64,000 nucleotides of DNA from contig CAZYYE010000001.1 of the NCBI GenBank assembly GCA_964651535.1, positions 930,001-994,000 on the forward strand. The letters are read 5' to 3'. Below are positions 18,763 to 26,721 of the stretch, in pieces. Each line of letters starts with the position of its first letter. Positions within the stretch are counted from its first letter, which is position 1. A program made the position numbers and the translations under genes. The notes beneath the pieces were generated by a model. It saw only the letters and a list, made by a program, of their open reading frames with translations, was not told where the DNA came from and ran no database searches. The DNA is from Terrimesophilobacter sp964651535 (GTDB lineage Bacteria; Actinomycetota; Actinomycetes; Actinomycetales; Microbacteriaceae).

Positions 18763-19505
18763 CGGACCTTGAGGGCCGCCGGGCACTCGTGACGGGTGGC
18801 GCGAGCGGAATCGGCGCCGCGTGCGTTGAAGCGTTCGCCGCGGCGGGAGCGCGAGTCATCGTGGCAGATCTGAACGGCGATGCCGCAGAGGCGCTCGCGA
18901 AGAAGGTCGACGGCGAAGCCTGGCAGGTCGACCTGAGCGACACGAAAGCCCTCGCCGACCTCACGCTCGATGTGGACATCCTCGTCAACAACGCCGGCGT
19001 GCAGCACGTGAGCCCGATCGAGGAGTTCGACCCCGAGCGGTTCTCCTTCATTCTGCGGCTCATGCTCGAGTCGCCGTTCCTGCTCATCCGCGCCGCACTG
19101 CCGAAAATGTACGAGCGTGGGCACGGCCGCATCATCAACCTGTCATCGGCCCACGGGCTGCGCGCTTCAGCCTTCAAGTCCGCGTATGTTGCCGCGAAGC
19201 ACGGGCTTGAGGGCCTGTCCAAGGTCACGGCGCTCGAGGGCGGCCCGCACGGAGTGACGAGCAATTGCATCAATCCCTCCTACGTGCGCACGCCGCTCGT
19301 CGAGAAGCAGATTGCGGATCAGGCTCGCGCGCACGGCATTCCGGAGTCCGAGGTTGTCGAGAAGGTCATGCTCGCCGAAATCGCCATTCGGCGCCTCGTC
19401 GAACCGGAAGAGGTCGCGGATCTCGCACTGTGGCTCGCGGGCGACACCGCCGGCATGGTGACGGGAGCCTCGTACACGATGGATGGCGGGTGGACGGCGC
19501 GATGA
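18759..19505 (+). CDS. bdhA: 3-hydroxybutyrate dehydrogenase (SDR family)
   Basis: 248 aa short-chain dehydrogenase. TGGASGIG (12-19) binds NAD and NNAG (77-80) is the family motif. Ser129/130, Tyr143 and Lys147 form the catalytic set. Segments VQHVSPIEEF, AHGLRASAFKSAYVAAKHG and YVRTPLVEKQIADQA are the hallmarks of D-3-hydroxybutyrate dehydrogenases rather than generic SDRs. It would yield acetoacetate for the CoA-transferase encoded two genes on. The start overlaps the tetR stop by four bases. Confidence 0.85.
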   Translation: MTDLEGRRALVTGGASGIGAACVEAFAAAGARVIVADLNGDAAEALAKKVDGEAWQVDLSDTKALADLTLDVDILVNNAGVQHVSPIEEFDPERFSFILRLMLESPFLLIRAALPKMYERGHGRIINLSSAHGLRASAFKSAYVAAKHGLEGLSKVTALEGGPHGVTSNCINPSYVRTPLVEKQIADQARAHGIPESEVVEKVMLAEIAIRRLVEPEEVADLALWLAGDTAGMVTGASYTMDGGWTAR

Positions 19506-20437
19506 CGGCTGCATCCGATTCGAGCTACCGGCGCACGAGCGTCCCCGTGCGCGGCGGCGAACTCACGGTCGGCAGTTGGGGGCCGCAGGATGCTCCCGCG
19601 GTTCTCGCCGTGCACGGTGTGACGGCGAGCCACCTCGCGTGGCCCCTCGTCGCTTCGCACCTTCCCGATGTCCGCGTGATCGCCCCCGACCTTCGCGGAC
19701 GCGGTCGGAGCAACGAACTTCCCGGGCCGTGGGGGATGCCGCAGCACGCAGAGGATCTGGCCGCCGTGCTGGATGGCTTCGGGGTGGAGAGTGCTGTCGT
19801 GGTCGGGCACTCGATGGGCGCGTTCGCTTCCCTCGTCCTCGCCAACACATTTCCCGAAAAAGCTTCCGCGCTCGTGCTCGTCGACGGCGGATTGCCGCTC
19901 CCGGCCCCGCCGGGGCTCAGCGACGACGAGCTCACTCGGGCGACTCTCGGTCCGGCCGCAGAGCGGCTCTCCATGACCTTCGAGTCCAGGGAGGCGTACC
20001 GGGCTTTCTGGAGAGACCATCCGGCGTTCGCGAGCGACTGGAGCGAGCTGGTCGAGAATTACCTCGACTACGACCTCGTGGGCACGGAGCCGAACCTGCG
20101 CGCGTCGAGTTCGCTTGAGGCGGTAGCCGCCGACTCGATCGAACTTCGAGGCGGCGCGTCGCTGTTGAAAGCACTCGACGAGCTCGCGCATCCGACGACG
20201 CTCATCACGGCTCCGCGCGGACTCCTGAACGACGTGCCGCCCCTGTACCCGGCCGAGGCCCTCGAGCAGTGGAAGGCGAAACTGCCCGGCCTGAGGACTC
20301 TCGCGGCCCAGTCAGCCAACCACTATACGATCGTGATGGCGGACGAAGGCGCCCGATTGGTGTCGGAAGCGATTGCGGCAGCACTGGAATCGAGCGCCGT
20401 CGGTGCCGCGCAACACGAGGAGGTCGAGCGGGCATGA
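19502..20437 (+). CDS. Alpha/beta-hydrolase
   Basis: 311 aa from ATG 19502 (ATGA overlap with bdhA); the longer open frame upstream is a shadow. AVHGVTASHLAW gives the oxyanion region, VGHSMGA the nucleophile Ser104, and SANHYTIVM the probable catalytic His. Fold and length fit an esterase, lactonase or C-C hydrolase. The position between 3-hydroxybutyrate dehydrogenase and the CoA-transferase suggests that it cleaves an ester or oligomer of the pathway substrate, which is inference only. Confidence 0.82.
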   Translation: MTAASDSSYRRTSVPVRGGELTVGSWGPQDAPAVLAVHGVTASHLAWPLVASHLPDVRVIAPDLRGRGRSNELPGPWGMPQHAEDLAAVLDGFGVESAVVVGHSMGAFASLVLANTFPEKASALVLVDGGLPLPAPPGLSDDELTRATLGPAAERLSMTFESREAYRAFWRDHPAFASDWSELVENYLDYDLVGTEPNLRASSSLEAVAADSIELRGGASLLKALDELAHPTTLITAPRGLLNDVPPLYPAEALEQWKAKLPGLRTLAAQSANHYTIVMADEGARLVSEAIAAALESSAVGAAQHEEVERA

Positions 20438-21204
20438 GCATGGATAAATCGGTCGCGACGGCAGCGGAGGCCGTATCGGATATCGGCGACGGCGCGAGCA
20501 TCGCGGTCGGCGGGTTCGGGCTCTCCGGGAACCCCATGGTGCTCATCACGGCGATCCTGGATTCCGGCGTCAAGGAGCTCTCGATCGTGAGCAACAACTG
20601 CGGCGTGGACGACTGGGGGCTCGGCGTGCTGCTCAAGGCCCACCGCATCCGCAAGATGACGTCGTCGTACGTGGGCGAGAACAAGGAGTTCGAACGCCAG
20701 TTCCTGTCCGGCGAGCTCGAACTCGAGCTCACCCCGCAGGGCACGCTCGCGGAGAAACTGCGCGCGGGCGGCTCGGGCATCGCGGCGTTCTTCACGCCGA
20801 CCGGGGTCGGAACCCAGGTCGCAGAGGGTGGCCTTCCCCGCCGGTACAAGCCGGACGGCAGCATCGATGTCGCATCCCCGCAGAAGGAGGTGCGCTCGCT
20901 CGAGTTCGCCGGCCGCACGCGCGACTTCGTGCTCGAGGAGGCCATCACGACGGACTTCGCGATCGTGCACGCGCTGCGCGGGGACACGCACGGCAACCTC
21001 GTGTTCAACAAGGCAGCGCGCAACTTCAACCCCATCGCTGCAATGGCGGGAAGGGTGTGCATCGCCGAGGTCGAGGAACTCGTCGCCCCCGGCGAAATCG
21101 ACCCCGATACCGTCCACTTGCCCGGCGTGTACGTGCACCGGATTCTCGAGGTGGGGCTCGACGTGGAGAAACGCATCGAGCGCCGCACCGTGAGGGAGGG
21201 ATAG
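20434..21204 (+). CDS. scoA: 3-ketoacid CoA-transferase, subunit A
   Basis: 256 aa from ATG 20434 (ATGA overlap). ASIAVGGFGLSGNP near the N-terminus, NNCGVDDWGLG and the FFTPTGVGTQVAEGG loop mark the alpha subunit of succinyl-CoA:3-ketoacid (SCOT) or 3-oxoadipate CoA-transferases. With subunit B it moves CoA from a donor such as succinyl-CoA to acetoacetate or a related keto acid. The neighbouring bdhA favours acetoacetate. Confidence 0.9.
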   Translation: MSMDKSVATAAEAVSDIGDGASIAVGGFGLSGNPMVLITAILDSGVKELSIVSNNCGVDDWGLGVLLKAHRIRKMTSSYVGENKEFERQFLSGELELELTPQGTLAEKLRAGGSGIAAFFTPTGVGTQVAEGGLPRRYKPDGSIDVASPQKEVRSLEFAGRTRDFVLEEAITTDFAIVHALRGDTHGNLVFNKAARNFNPIAAMAGRVCIAEVEELVAPGEIDPDTVHLPGVYVHRILEVGLDVEKRIERRTVREG

Positions 21205-21206
21205 CC

Positions 21207-21851
21207 ATGGCACTCACCCGCGATCAGATGGCGGCGCGGGCCGCCCAGGAACTGCAGGATGGCACGTACGTGAACCTCGGCATCGGCTTGCCGACCCTCG
21301 TGCCGAACTACGTGCCGGACGGGGTGACCGTGATCCTCCAGTCGGAGAACGGCATCCTCGGCGTCGGCCCGTATCCGACCGAGGACGCTGTCGATCCCGA
21401 CCTCATCAACGCGGGCAAGGAAACCGTGACGCTGTTGCCCGGTTCTGCATTCTTCGACTCCGCGACGAGTTTCGGGATGATCCGTGGCGGCAAGATCGAC
21501 GCCGCGATCCTCGGGGCCATGCAGGTTTCGGTGGCGGGCGACCTTGCGAACTGGATGATTCCGGGCAAAATGGTGAAGGGTCCGGGAGGCGCGATGGACC
21601 TCGTGCATGGCGCCGGCACGCTCATCGTGCTCATGGAGCACGTCGCCAAGGACGGTTCGGCGAAGATCGTGAACACGTGTTCGCTGCCGCTTACCGGACG
21701 CGGCGTCGTCGACCGCATCATCACCGACTTGTGCGTCATCGATGTGACGCCGGATGGCCTCGTGCTGCAGGAGCTCGCCCCCGGCGTGACCGTCGACGAT
21801 GTGCGCGCGGCAACGGAACCGGCGCTTGCGATCGCAAAGGATCTGACATGA
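21207..21851 (+). CDS. scoB: 3-ketoacid CoA-transferase, subunit B
   Basis: 214 aa from ATG 21207, two bases after the subunit A stop, with GGGAGG-like purines before it. The catalytic Glu47 lies in LQSENGILGVGP, the beta-subunit signature. GSAFFDSATSFGMIRGGKID and VMMEH-like VLMEHVAKDG are also typical. It ends in an ATGA overlap with the second hydrolase. Confidence 0.9.
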   Translation: MALTRDQMAARAAQELQDGTYVNLGIGLPTLVPNYVPDGVTVILQSENGILGVGPYPTEDAVDPDLINAGKETVTLLPGSAFFDSATSFGMIRGGKIDAAILGAMQVSVAGDLANWMIPGKMVKGPGGAMDLVHGAGTLIVLMEHVAKDGSAKIVNTCSLPLTGRGVVDRIITDLCVIDVTPDGLVLQELAPGVTVDDVRAATEPALAIAKDLT

Positions 21852-22912
21852 CGACGACCCTGCTCGACGGGATTACCGCGACCGAGGTGGCGACGGACCG
21901 TCTGCGCGCGAACGTGCTCGAGCGCCCGGCGGGCGTGGCTGAGGGCGGCGAAGCGGGCACGATCGTGTTCATCCACGGCAACGTCTCCTCGTCGTCGTTC
22001 TGGCAGCCCACCATGCTGCGGATGCCGCAGGAGTACCGCTGCATCGCGATCGACCTGCGCGGGTTCGGCGACAGCGAGACGCTCGACGTCGACGCGACGC
22101 GCGGCCTCGCCGATTACTCGGATGATGTGGCCTCGGTCGTTGCCGCGATGGGCATCGGCTCCGCCCACTTCGTCGGCTGGTCGATGGGCGGCGGTGTCGT
22201 GCAGCAGCTCATGCTCGACCACATTGCGCTCATCGCGACGGTCACGCTTCAGGCGCCGGTCTCTCCGTACGGGTTCGGTGCGACGGCGGGCCCCGAAGGC
22301 AGGCTCGTGACCTCGGATGCCGCGGGCAGCGGTGCCGGGGGAGCGAACCCTGACTTTGTTTCGCGCCTCGCGGCCGGCGACACGACTGCCGACGAGCAGA
22401 CGTCGCCGCGCGCCGTGTACCGCACCGCGTACGTCGCAGCGGGTTTCGAGTCCGAGCTCGAGGACCTCTGGGTCGAGTCGATGCTGACCACGAAGACGGG
22501 CGAAGGCAACTACCCGGGCAATTCGGTGCCGAGCGAGAACTGGCCGGGCTTCGCGCCGGGCGATCGCGGCGTCCTGAACACGATGGCGCCGACATTCTTC
22601 AACACCTCAGGCATCGTCGAACTCGAGCGCAAGCCGCGCGTGCTGTGGATCCGCGGCCTCGATGATGCAATCGTGTCGGATGCTTCCTTCTTCGATCTGA
22701 ACTATCTGGGGCAGATCGGCGTTATCCCCGGGTGGCCGGGAGAGGAACTCGCGCCGGCGCAGCCCATGGTGTCTCAGACGCGCGCCGTGCTGGAGGCGTA
22801 CGCGACGGCGGGCGGCGAGTTCCGCGAGGTCGCTCTGGAGAGCTGCGGGCACTCTCCGCACCTGGAGCACCCGGACTCTTTTGACGGCGCTCTCCTCGCG
22901 CACATCCGCTGA
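21848..22912 (+). CDS. Alpha/beta-hydrolase, second of the operon
   Basis: 354 aa from ATG 21848 (ATGA overlap with scoB). FIHGNVSSSSFW is the oxyanion loop, VGWSMGGG holds the nucleophile Ser112 with the rarer W before it, and ESCGHSPHLEHP the catalytic His. An enlarged cap (about 140-260) with a Gly-rich loop distinguishes it from the first hydrolase, so the two are not a recent duplication. Function unknown; an esterase or depolymerase on a hydroxyacyl substrate would fit the context. Confidence 0.82.
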   Translation: MTTTLLDGITATEVATDRLRANVLERPAGVAEGGEAGTIVFIHGNVSSSSFWQPTMLRMPQEYRCIAIDLRGFGDSETLDVDATRGLADYSDDVASVVAAMGIGSAHFVGWSMGGGVVQQLMLDHIALIATVTLQAPVSPYGFGATAGPEGRLVTSDAAGSGAGGANPDFVSRLAAGDTTADEQTSPRAVYRTAYVAAGFESELEDLWVESMLTTKTGEGNYPGNSVPSENWPGFAPGDRGVLNTMAPTFFNTSGIVELERKPRVLWIRGLDDAIVSDASFFDLNYLGQIGVIPGWPGEELAPAQPMVSQTRAVLEAYATAGGEFREVALESCGHSPHLEHPDSFDGALLAHIR

Positions 22913-22937
22913 CGGCGGGAAGCACGTGCCCGCTCGG

Positions 22938-22943
22938 TAGGAT
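22938..22943 (+). promoter_or_regulatory. Possible internal -10 TAGGAT before the enoyl-CoA hydratase
   Basis: TAGGAT lies in the only sizeable gap within the long operon and would start a transcript near 22950, giving a 22-nt leader with the ribosome binding site of the next gene. No clear -35 is seen. Confidence 0.35.
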
Positions 22944-22971
22944 GAACGTGTCCCTGCAGCAAAGGCGGAGC

Positions 22972-23724
22972 ATGGCGCAGTCAACTCTCAGCGTGAACGA
23001 ACGCGCCGATCGTGTGCACGTCGTTCTGAATCGCCCCGAGTCCCGCAACTCGATCGATCAGGCCATGATCGACGAGTTCCACGACGTGTGCGCGGGGCTC
23101 GAATCGGATCCGAAGCTCCTCGTGATCTCCGGCGCCGGAGGCACGTTCGCGTCGGGCGCCGACATCCGGCAGATGATCGACCGCGGCCGGAAAGAGGCCC
23201 TCGCGGGAATCAACACGACGCTGTTCCAGCGGATCGCTGCCCTTCCGATGCCCGTCATCGCGGCGATCGACGGCTACGCGCTCGGGGGCGGGGCCGAAAT
23301 CGCCTACGCGTGCGACTTCCGGATCGCGACGCCGCGCGCGAAAATCGGCAACCCGGAGGCGGGGCTCGGCATCATCGCGGGGGCCGGGGCGACCTGGCGG
23401 CTGCTCGAACTCGCCGGGGAGCCCGTGGCGAAGGAAATCCTCCTCGCCGGGCGCGTGCTCACGGCGGCGGAAGCGCTCGAGCTGCGGCTCGTCTCCGAGG
23501 TCGTCGAGCCCGAAGCTCTCCTGGACGCGGCCGACGCCCTCGCCGACCGAATTCTGGCGAACGATCCTGCGGCGCTCATGGCCACGAAACGCTTGCTCGC
23601 CCTGCCGCGGGACGCGCATCCGCAGGCCGACCTGGAAGAGCAGGCCGTGCTCTTCGAATCCGAAACGAAGCGCGCCCGAATGACCGCGTTTCTCAATCGA
23701 AACAGCACGAAGGCGAAGAAATGA
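22972..23724 (+). CDS. paaF: Enoyl-CoA hydratase (PaaF-like)
   Basis: 250 aa from ATG 22972, preceded by AAAGGCGG at good spacing; an in-frame ATG at 22942 overlaps the apparent -10. Crotonase fold: oxyanion-hole segments VISGAGGTFASGADIRQM and DGYALGGGAEIAYACDFRIA. The catalytic Glu pair is suggested by GNPEAGLGIIAGAGATWRL. Hydrates 2-enoyl-CoA in beta-oxidation or the lower phenylacetate pathway; the PaaF assignment rests on being next to the PaaH- and PaaZ-like genes. Confidence 0.82.
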   Translation: MAQSTLSVNERADRVHVVLNRPESRNSIDQAMIDEFHDVCAGLESDPKLLVISGAGGTFASGADIRQMIDRGRKEALAGINTTLFQRIAALPMPVIAAIDGYALGGGAEIAYACDFRIATPRAKIGNPEAGLGIIAGAGATWRLLELAGEPVAKEILLAGRVLTAAEALELRLVSEVVEPEALLDAADALADRILANDPAALMATKRLLALPRDAHPQADLEEQAVLFESETKRARMTAFLNRNSTKAKK

Positions 23725-24584
23725 CCCCAGTACCCGCATTGGTCGGCGTCGTCGGCGGCGGCCGGATGGGCGCAGGAATCGCGCACGCGTTCGCGCTCGC
23801 CGGCTCGAACGTGGCGGTCATCGAGCGTGATTCGCCGAGCGTCCAATTGGCTCGCGGCCGCGTGCTCGCAGCCATCATGACGAGCGTCGAGCGCAAGACC
23901 ACCCGGGAGACGGCGGAGGACCTGACCGCACGCGTGGGCTTCGGCATGGATTTCGCCGCCCTCGCGGAGGCAGAACTCGTCATTGAGGCCGTTCCGGAGT
24001 CGCTCGAATTCAAGGTGGATGCCCTCGGCCGCGCCGAAGCGGCGGTGTCCCCCCTGGCGTGGCTTGCAAGCAACACGTCGTCGATTTCCATCACGACGCT
24101 CGGGCAGAGCATGCAGCGCCCGGAGAGATTCTGCGGCATGCACTTCTTCAATCCGGTCCCGCCGTCGAAACTTGTCGAGATCGTCGTGGGCAAGGAAACC
24201 GCCGACGAGCTCGTGGCTGCGGCCCAGCGCTGGGTCGAAGCGATCGGCAAGACCCCCATCACCGTGAACGATGTTCCGGGGTTCGCGAGTTCCCGGCTCG
24301 GCGTGGCGCTCGGTCTCGAGGCGATCCGGATGCTCGAGGACGGCGTCGCGAGCGCGGAAGACATCGACGCCGCCATGGCGCTCGGGTACGGGCATCCGAT
24401 GGGCCCGCTGAAACTCACGGACGTCGTGGGGCTCGACGTGCGCCTCGGGATCGCCGAGTATCTGCACGTCATGCTCGGCGACCGGTTCGAGCCGCCGAAA
24501 CTTCTGCGCGACATGGTGGAGCGCGGTGAACTCGGACGTAAGTCCGGAAAGGGATTTTACGAATGGCCGCAGGAGCAGAAATGA
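23721..24584 (+). CDS. paaH: 3-hydroxyacyl-CoA dehydrogenase (PaaH-like)
   Basis: 287 aa from ATG 23721 (ATGA overlap). GVVGGGRMGAGIAHAFA is the NAD-binding loop. HFFNPVPPSKLVEIV contains the catalytic His, and EAVPESLEFK and NDVPGFASSRLG are family motifs. Short single-domain type of about 285 aa, as in PaaH/Hbd. Oxidises 3-hydroxyacyl-CoA to the keto form. Confidence 0.87.
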   Translation: MTPVPALVGVVGGGRMGAGIAHAFALAGSNVAVIERDSPSVQLARGRVLAAIMTSVERKTTRETAEDLTARVGFGMDFAALAEAELVIEAVPESLEFKVDALGRAEAAVSPLAWLASNTSSISITTLGQSMQRPERFCGMHFFNPVPPSKLVEIVVGKETADELVAAAQRWVEAIGKTPITVNDVPGFASSRLGVALGLEAIRMLEDGVASAEDIDAAMALGYGHPMGPLKLTDVVGLDVRLGIAEYLHVMLGDRFEPPKLLRDMVERGELGRKSGKGFYEWPQEQK

Positions 24585-26641
24585 CCACCGTGATCCCGAG
24601 CTACCTCCTGGACGAGTGGTGGACGCCGTCGACGGGGGCTGGCAGCGCGATCCTGGATGCGAGCACGGGAGAAACCGTCGCCTCCGCGAACGTCGCAGGC
24701 ATCGACATCCCCGGAGCGATTGCGTACGCGCGCTCGGTCGGCCAGATCGGGCTCGGCGCGCTCACGATCCACGAACGCGCGCTGAAACTGAAGGAACTCG
24801 CGCAGTTCCTGAACGGCAGGCGGGATGAACTGTACGCGGTCTCCGCGCAAACCGGGGCGACGCGAGGCGACTCCATGGTCGACATCGACGGCGGCATCGG
24901 CGTGCTGTTCACGTTCAGCTCGAAGGGCAGGCGCGAACTGCCGAATTCGAACGTCGTCGTGGATGGCGCGGCGGAGGTTCTTTCGAAGGACGGTTCCTTC
25001 CTCGGCCAGCACATTTACACGCGACTGCCCGGGGTCGCGGTGCAGATCAACGCGTTCAACTTCCCGGTGTGGGGGATGCTCGAAAAGTTCGCCCCTGCGT
25101 TCCTCGCCGGGGTGCCGACGATCGTGAAGCCCGCAACACCCACCGTGTACCTCGCGGAAGCCGCTGTGCGCCTCATGGTCGAGTCCGGCATCCTGCCCGA
25201 CGGCTCTCTGCAGCTGATTTCGGGTTCGGCGCGCGACCTCATCGACCACCTCGACTACCGCGACCTCGTGGGGTTCACGGGGTCCGCGTCGACGGCCAAT
25301 GCGCTGCGCTCGCATCCGAACGTCGTTCACGGCGGAGTGCGGTTCACCGGGGAGACGGATTCTCTGAACGCCGCGATCCTCGGCCCGGATGCCGTGGCGG
25401 GCACCCCGGAGTTCGACGCGTACATCAAGTCGCTCGTGACTGAGATGACGGTGAAGGCGGGGCAGAAGTGCACGAGCATCCGCCGCGCAATTGTTCCCGC
25501 CACTCTCGTGGATGACGTGATCGCGGCGGCGGCGTCGCGTATCCAGGAACGTGTCGTCGTCGGCGACCCACGGGCGGAGGGCGTGACGATGGGTGCTCTC
25601 GTGAGCCGTGAGCAGAAGGACGAAGTGAAGGAACGCGTGCGAGAGCTCGTGGCGGCCGGCGGCGAAATCGTGCTCGGTTCGCTCGATGAGCCGGAGGTTC
25701 GCCGCGCCGACGGGTCGACGGGAACGGCACCGGAGGGCGCGTTCATGCAGCCCGTGCTCCTGCACTTCGCGGATGCGCTCGCGTCCGCCGCGCACACGGT
25801 CGAGGCGTTCGGGCCCGTCTCCTCGGTGATCGGCTACGACACGGTCGAGGAGGCCGTGGAGTTGGCCGCGCTCGGCGGCGGTTCGCTCGTCGCCACGGTG
25901 GCAACGCACGACGCGGATGTCGCCCGCACCGTGATCGAGGGCATTGCGGCGCACCACGGGCGCACGCTCATCCTCGACCGTGACGACGCCCGATCGAGTA
26001 CGGGCCACGGTTCGCCCGTTCCGCACCTCATCCATGGCGGGCCCGGCCGCGCGGGCGGGGGAGAGGAGCTGGGCGGAATCCGCTCGGTGTTCCACCACAT
26101 GCAGCGCACCGCGGTGCAGGGTTCGCCCGCAATGCTCACGGCCGTGACCGGGCAGTGGTTCACGGGCGCCCCGCGAAACCTCGATGGCCCGCACCCGTTC
26201 CGCAAGTCGATCGCGGAACTGCGCATCGGGGATGCGATCGCCTCGCCGCTGCGCGAAGTGACGCTCGACGACATCACGGCATTCGCGGAGTCGACGGGCG
26301 ACAAGTTTTATGCGCACACGAACGAGGCGGCGGCGGCGGCGAACCCGTTCTTCCCCGGCATCGTCGCGCACGGCTACCTGCTCGTGTCGTGGGCTGCCGG
26401 CCTGTTCGTCGACCCGGAGCCCGGGCCGGTGCTCGCGAATTACGGGCTGGAGAACCTGCGATTCATCACTCCCGTGTCGGGCGGTGACAGCATCCGCGTG
26501 ACCCTCACGGCGAAGAAAATCACGCCGCGCGAGACGGATGAGTACGGCGAAGTGTGCTGGGACGCGATCATCCACAACCAGAATGACGAGATCGTCGCGA
26601 CGTACGACGTGCTGACGCTCGTCGCGAAGACCTGGCCGTAA
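24581..26641 (+). CDS. paaZ: PaaZ: oxepin-CoA hydrolase / 3-oxo-5,6-dehydrosuberyl-CoA semialdehyde dehydrogenase
   Basis: 686 aa from ATG 24581 (ATGA overlap with paaH). Two-domain protein: an N-terminal aldehyde dehydrogenase (about 1-510) with catalytic Glu258 in RFTGETD and Cys297 in AGQKCTSI, and a C-terminal MaoC-type hydratase (about 540-686) with DKFYAHTNEAAAAANPFF. It opens the oxepin ring of the activated phenylacetate intermediate and oxidises the aldehyde formed. Here it is the last gene of the liv-led operon, not part of the paaABCDE operon. Confidence 0.95.
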   Translation: MTTVIPSYLLDEWWTPSTGAGSAILDASTGETVASANVAGIDIPGAIAYARSVGQIGLGALTIHERALKLKELAQFLNGRRDELYAVSAQTGATRGDSMVDIDGGIGVLFTFSSKGRRELPNSNVVVDGAAEVLSKDGSFLGQHIYTRLPGVAVQINAFNFPVWGMLEKFAPAFLAGVPTIVKPATPTVYLAEAAVRLMVESGILPDGSLQLISGSARDLIDHLDYRDLVGFTGSASTANALRSHPNVVHGGVRFTGETDSLNAAILGPDAVAGTPEFDAYIKSLVTEMTVKAGQKCTSIRRAIVPATLVDDVIAAAASRIQERVVVGDPRAEGVTMGALVSREQKDEVKERVRELVAAGGEIVLGSLDEPEVRRADGSTGTAPEGAFMQPVLLHFADALASAAHTVEAFGPVSSVIGYDTVEEAVELAALGGGSLVATVATHDADVARTVIEGIAAHHGRTLILDRDDARSSTGHGSPVPHLIHGGPGRAGGGEELGGIRSVFHHMQRTAVQGSPAMLTAVTGQWFTGAPRNLDGPHPFRKSIAELRIGDAIASPLREVTLDDITAFAESTGDKFYAHTNEAAAAANPFFPGIVAHGYLLVSWAAGLFVDPEPGPVLANYGLENLRFITPVSGGDSIRVTLTAKKITPRETDEYGEVCWDAIIHNQNDEIVATYDVLTLVAKTWP

Positions 26642-26646
26642 GGGTG

Positions 26647-26710
26647 ATTGCGCCCGTTCGTCGCGACTGCACCCGAGCGCGCAGGGGCAATTGCCGCGAA
26701 CGGGCGCAAT
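26647..26710. terminator. Inverted repeat after paaZ
   Basis: Perfect 14-bp arms attgcgcccgttcg (26647-26660) and its complement (26697-26710) enclose 36 nt containing gcaattgc. It begins 5 nt after the paaZ stop and ends on the first base of the next gene's -10 box, so it may end the long operon. No T-tract follows. Confidence 0.5.
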
Positions 26711-26715
26711 AGGCT
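26710..26715 (+). promoter_or_regulatory. -10 box TAGGCT before the MFS gene
   Basis: TAGGCT, then six bases, then the ATG at 26722: a leaderless-promoter layout. The same box and spacing occur before the genes at 48193 and 62744. Confidence 0.5.
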
Positions 26716-26721
26716 GGAGCG

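Noticed and set aside
24557..26575. 672-aa open frame antisense to paaZ
   Set aside because: Same codon-shadow pattern; paaZ on the plus strand is complete with active-site residues.
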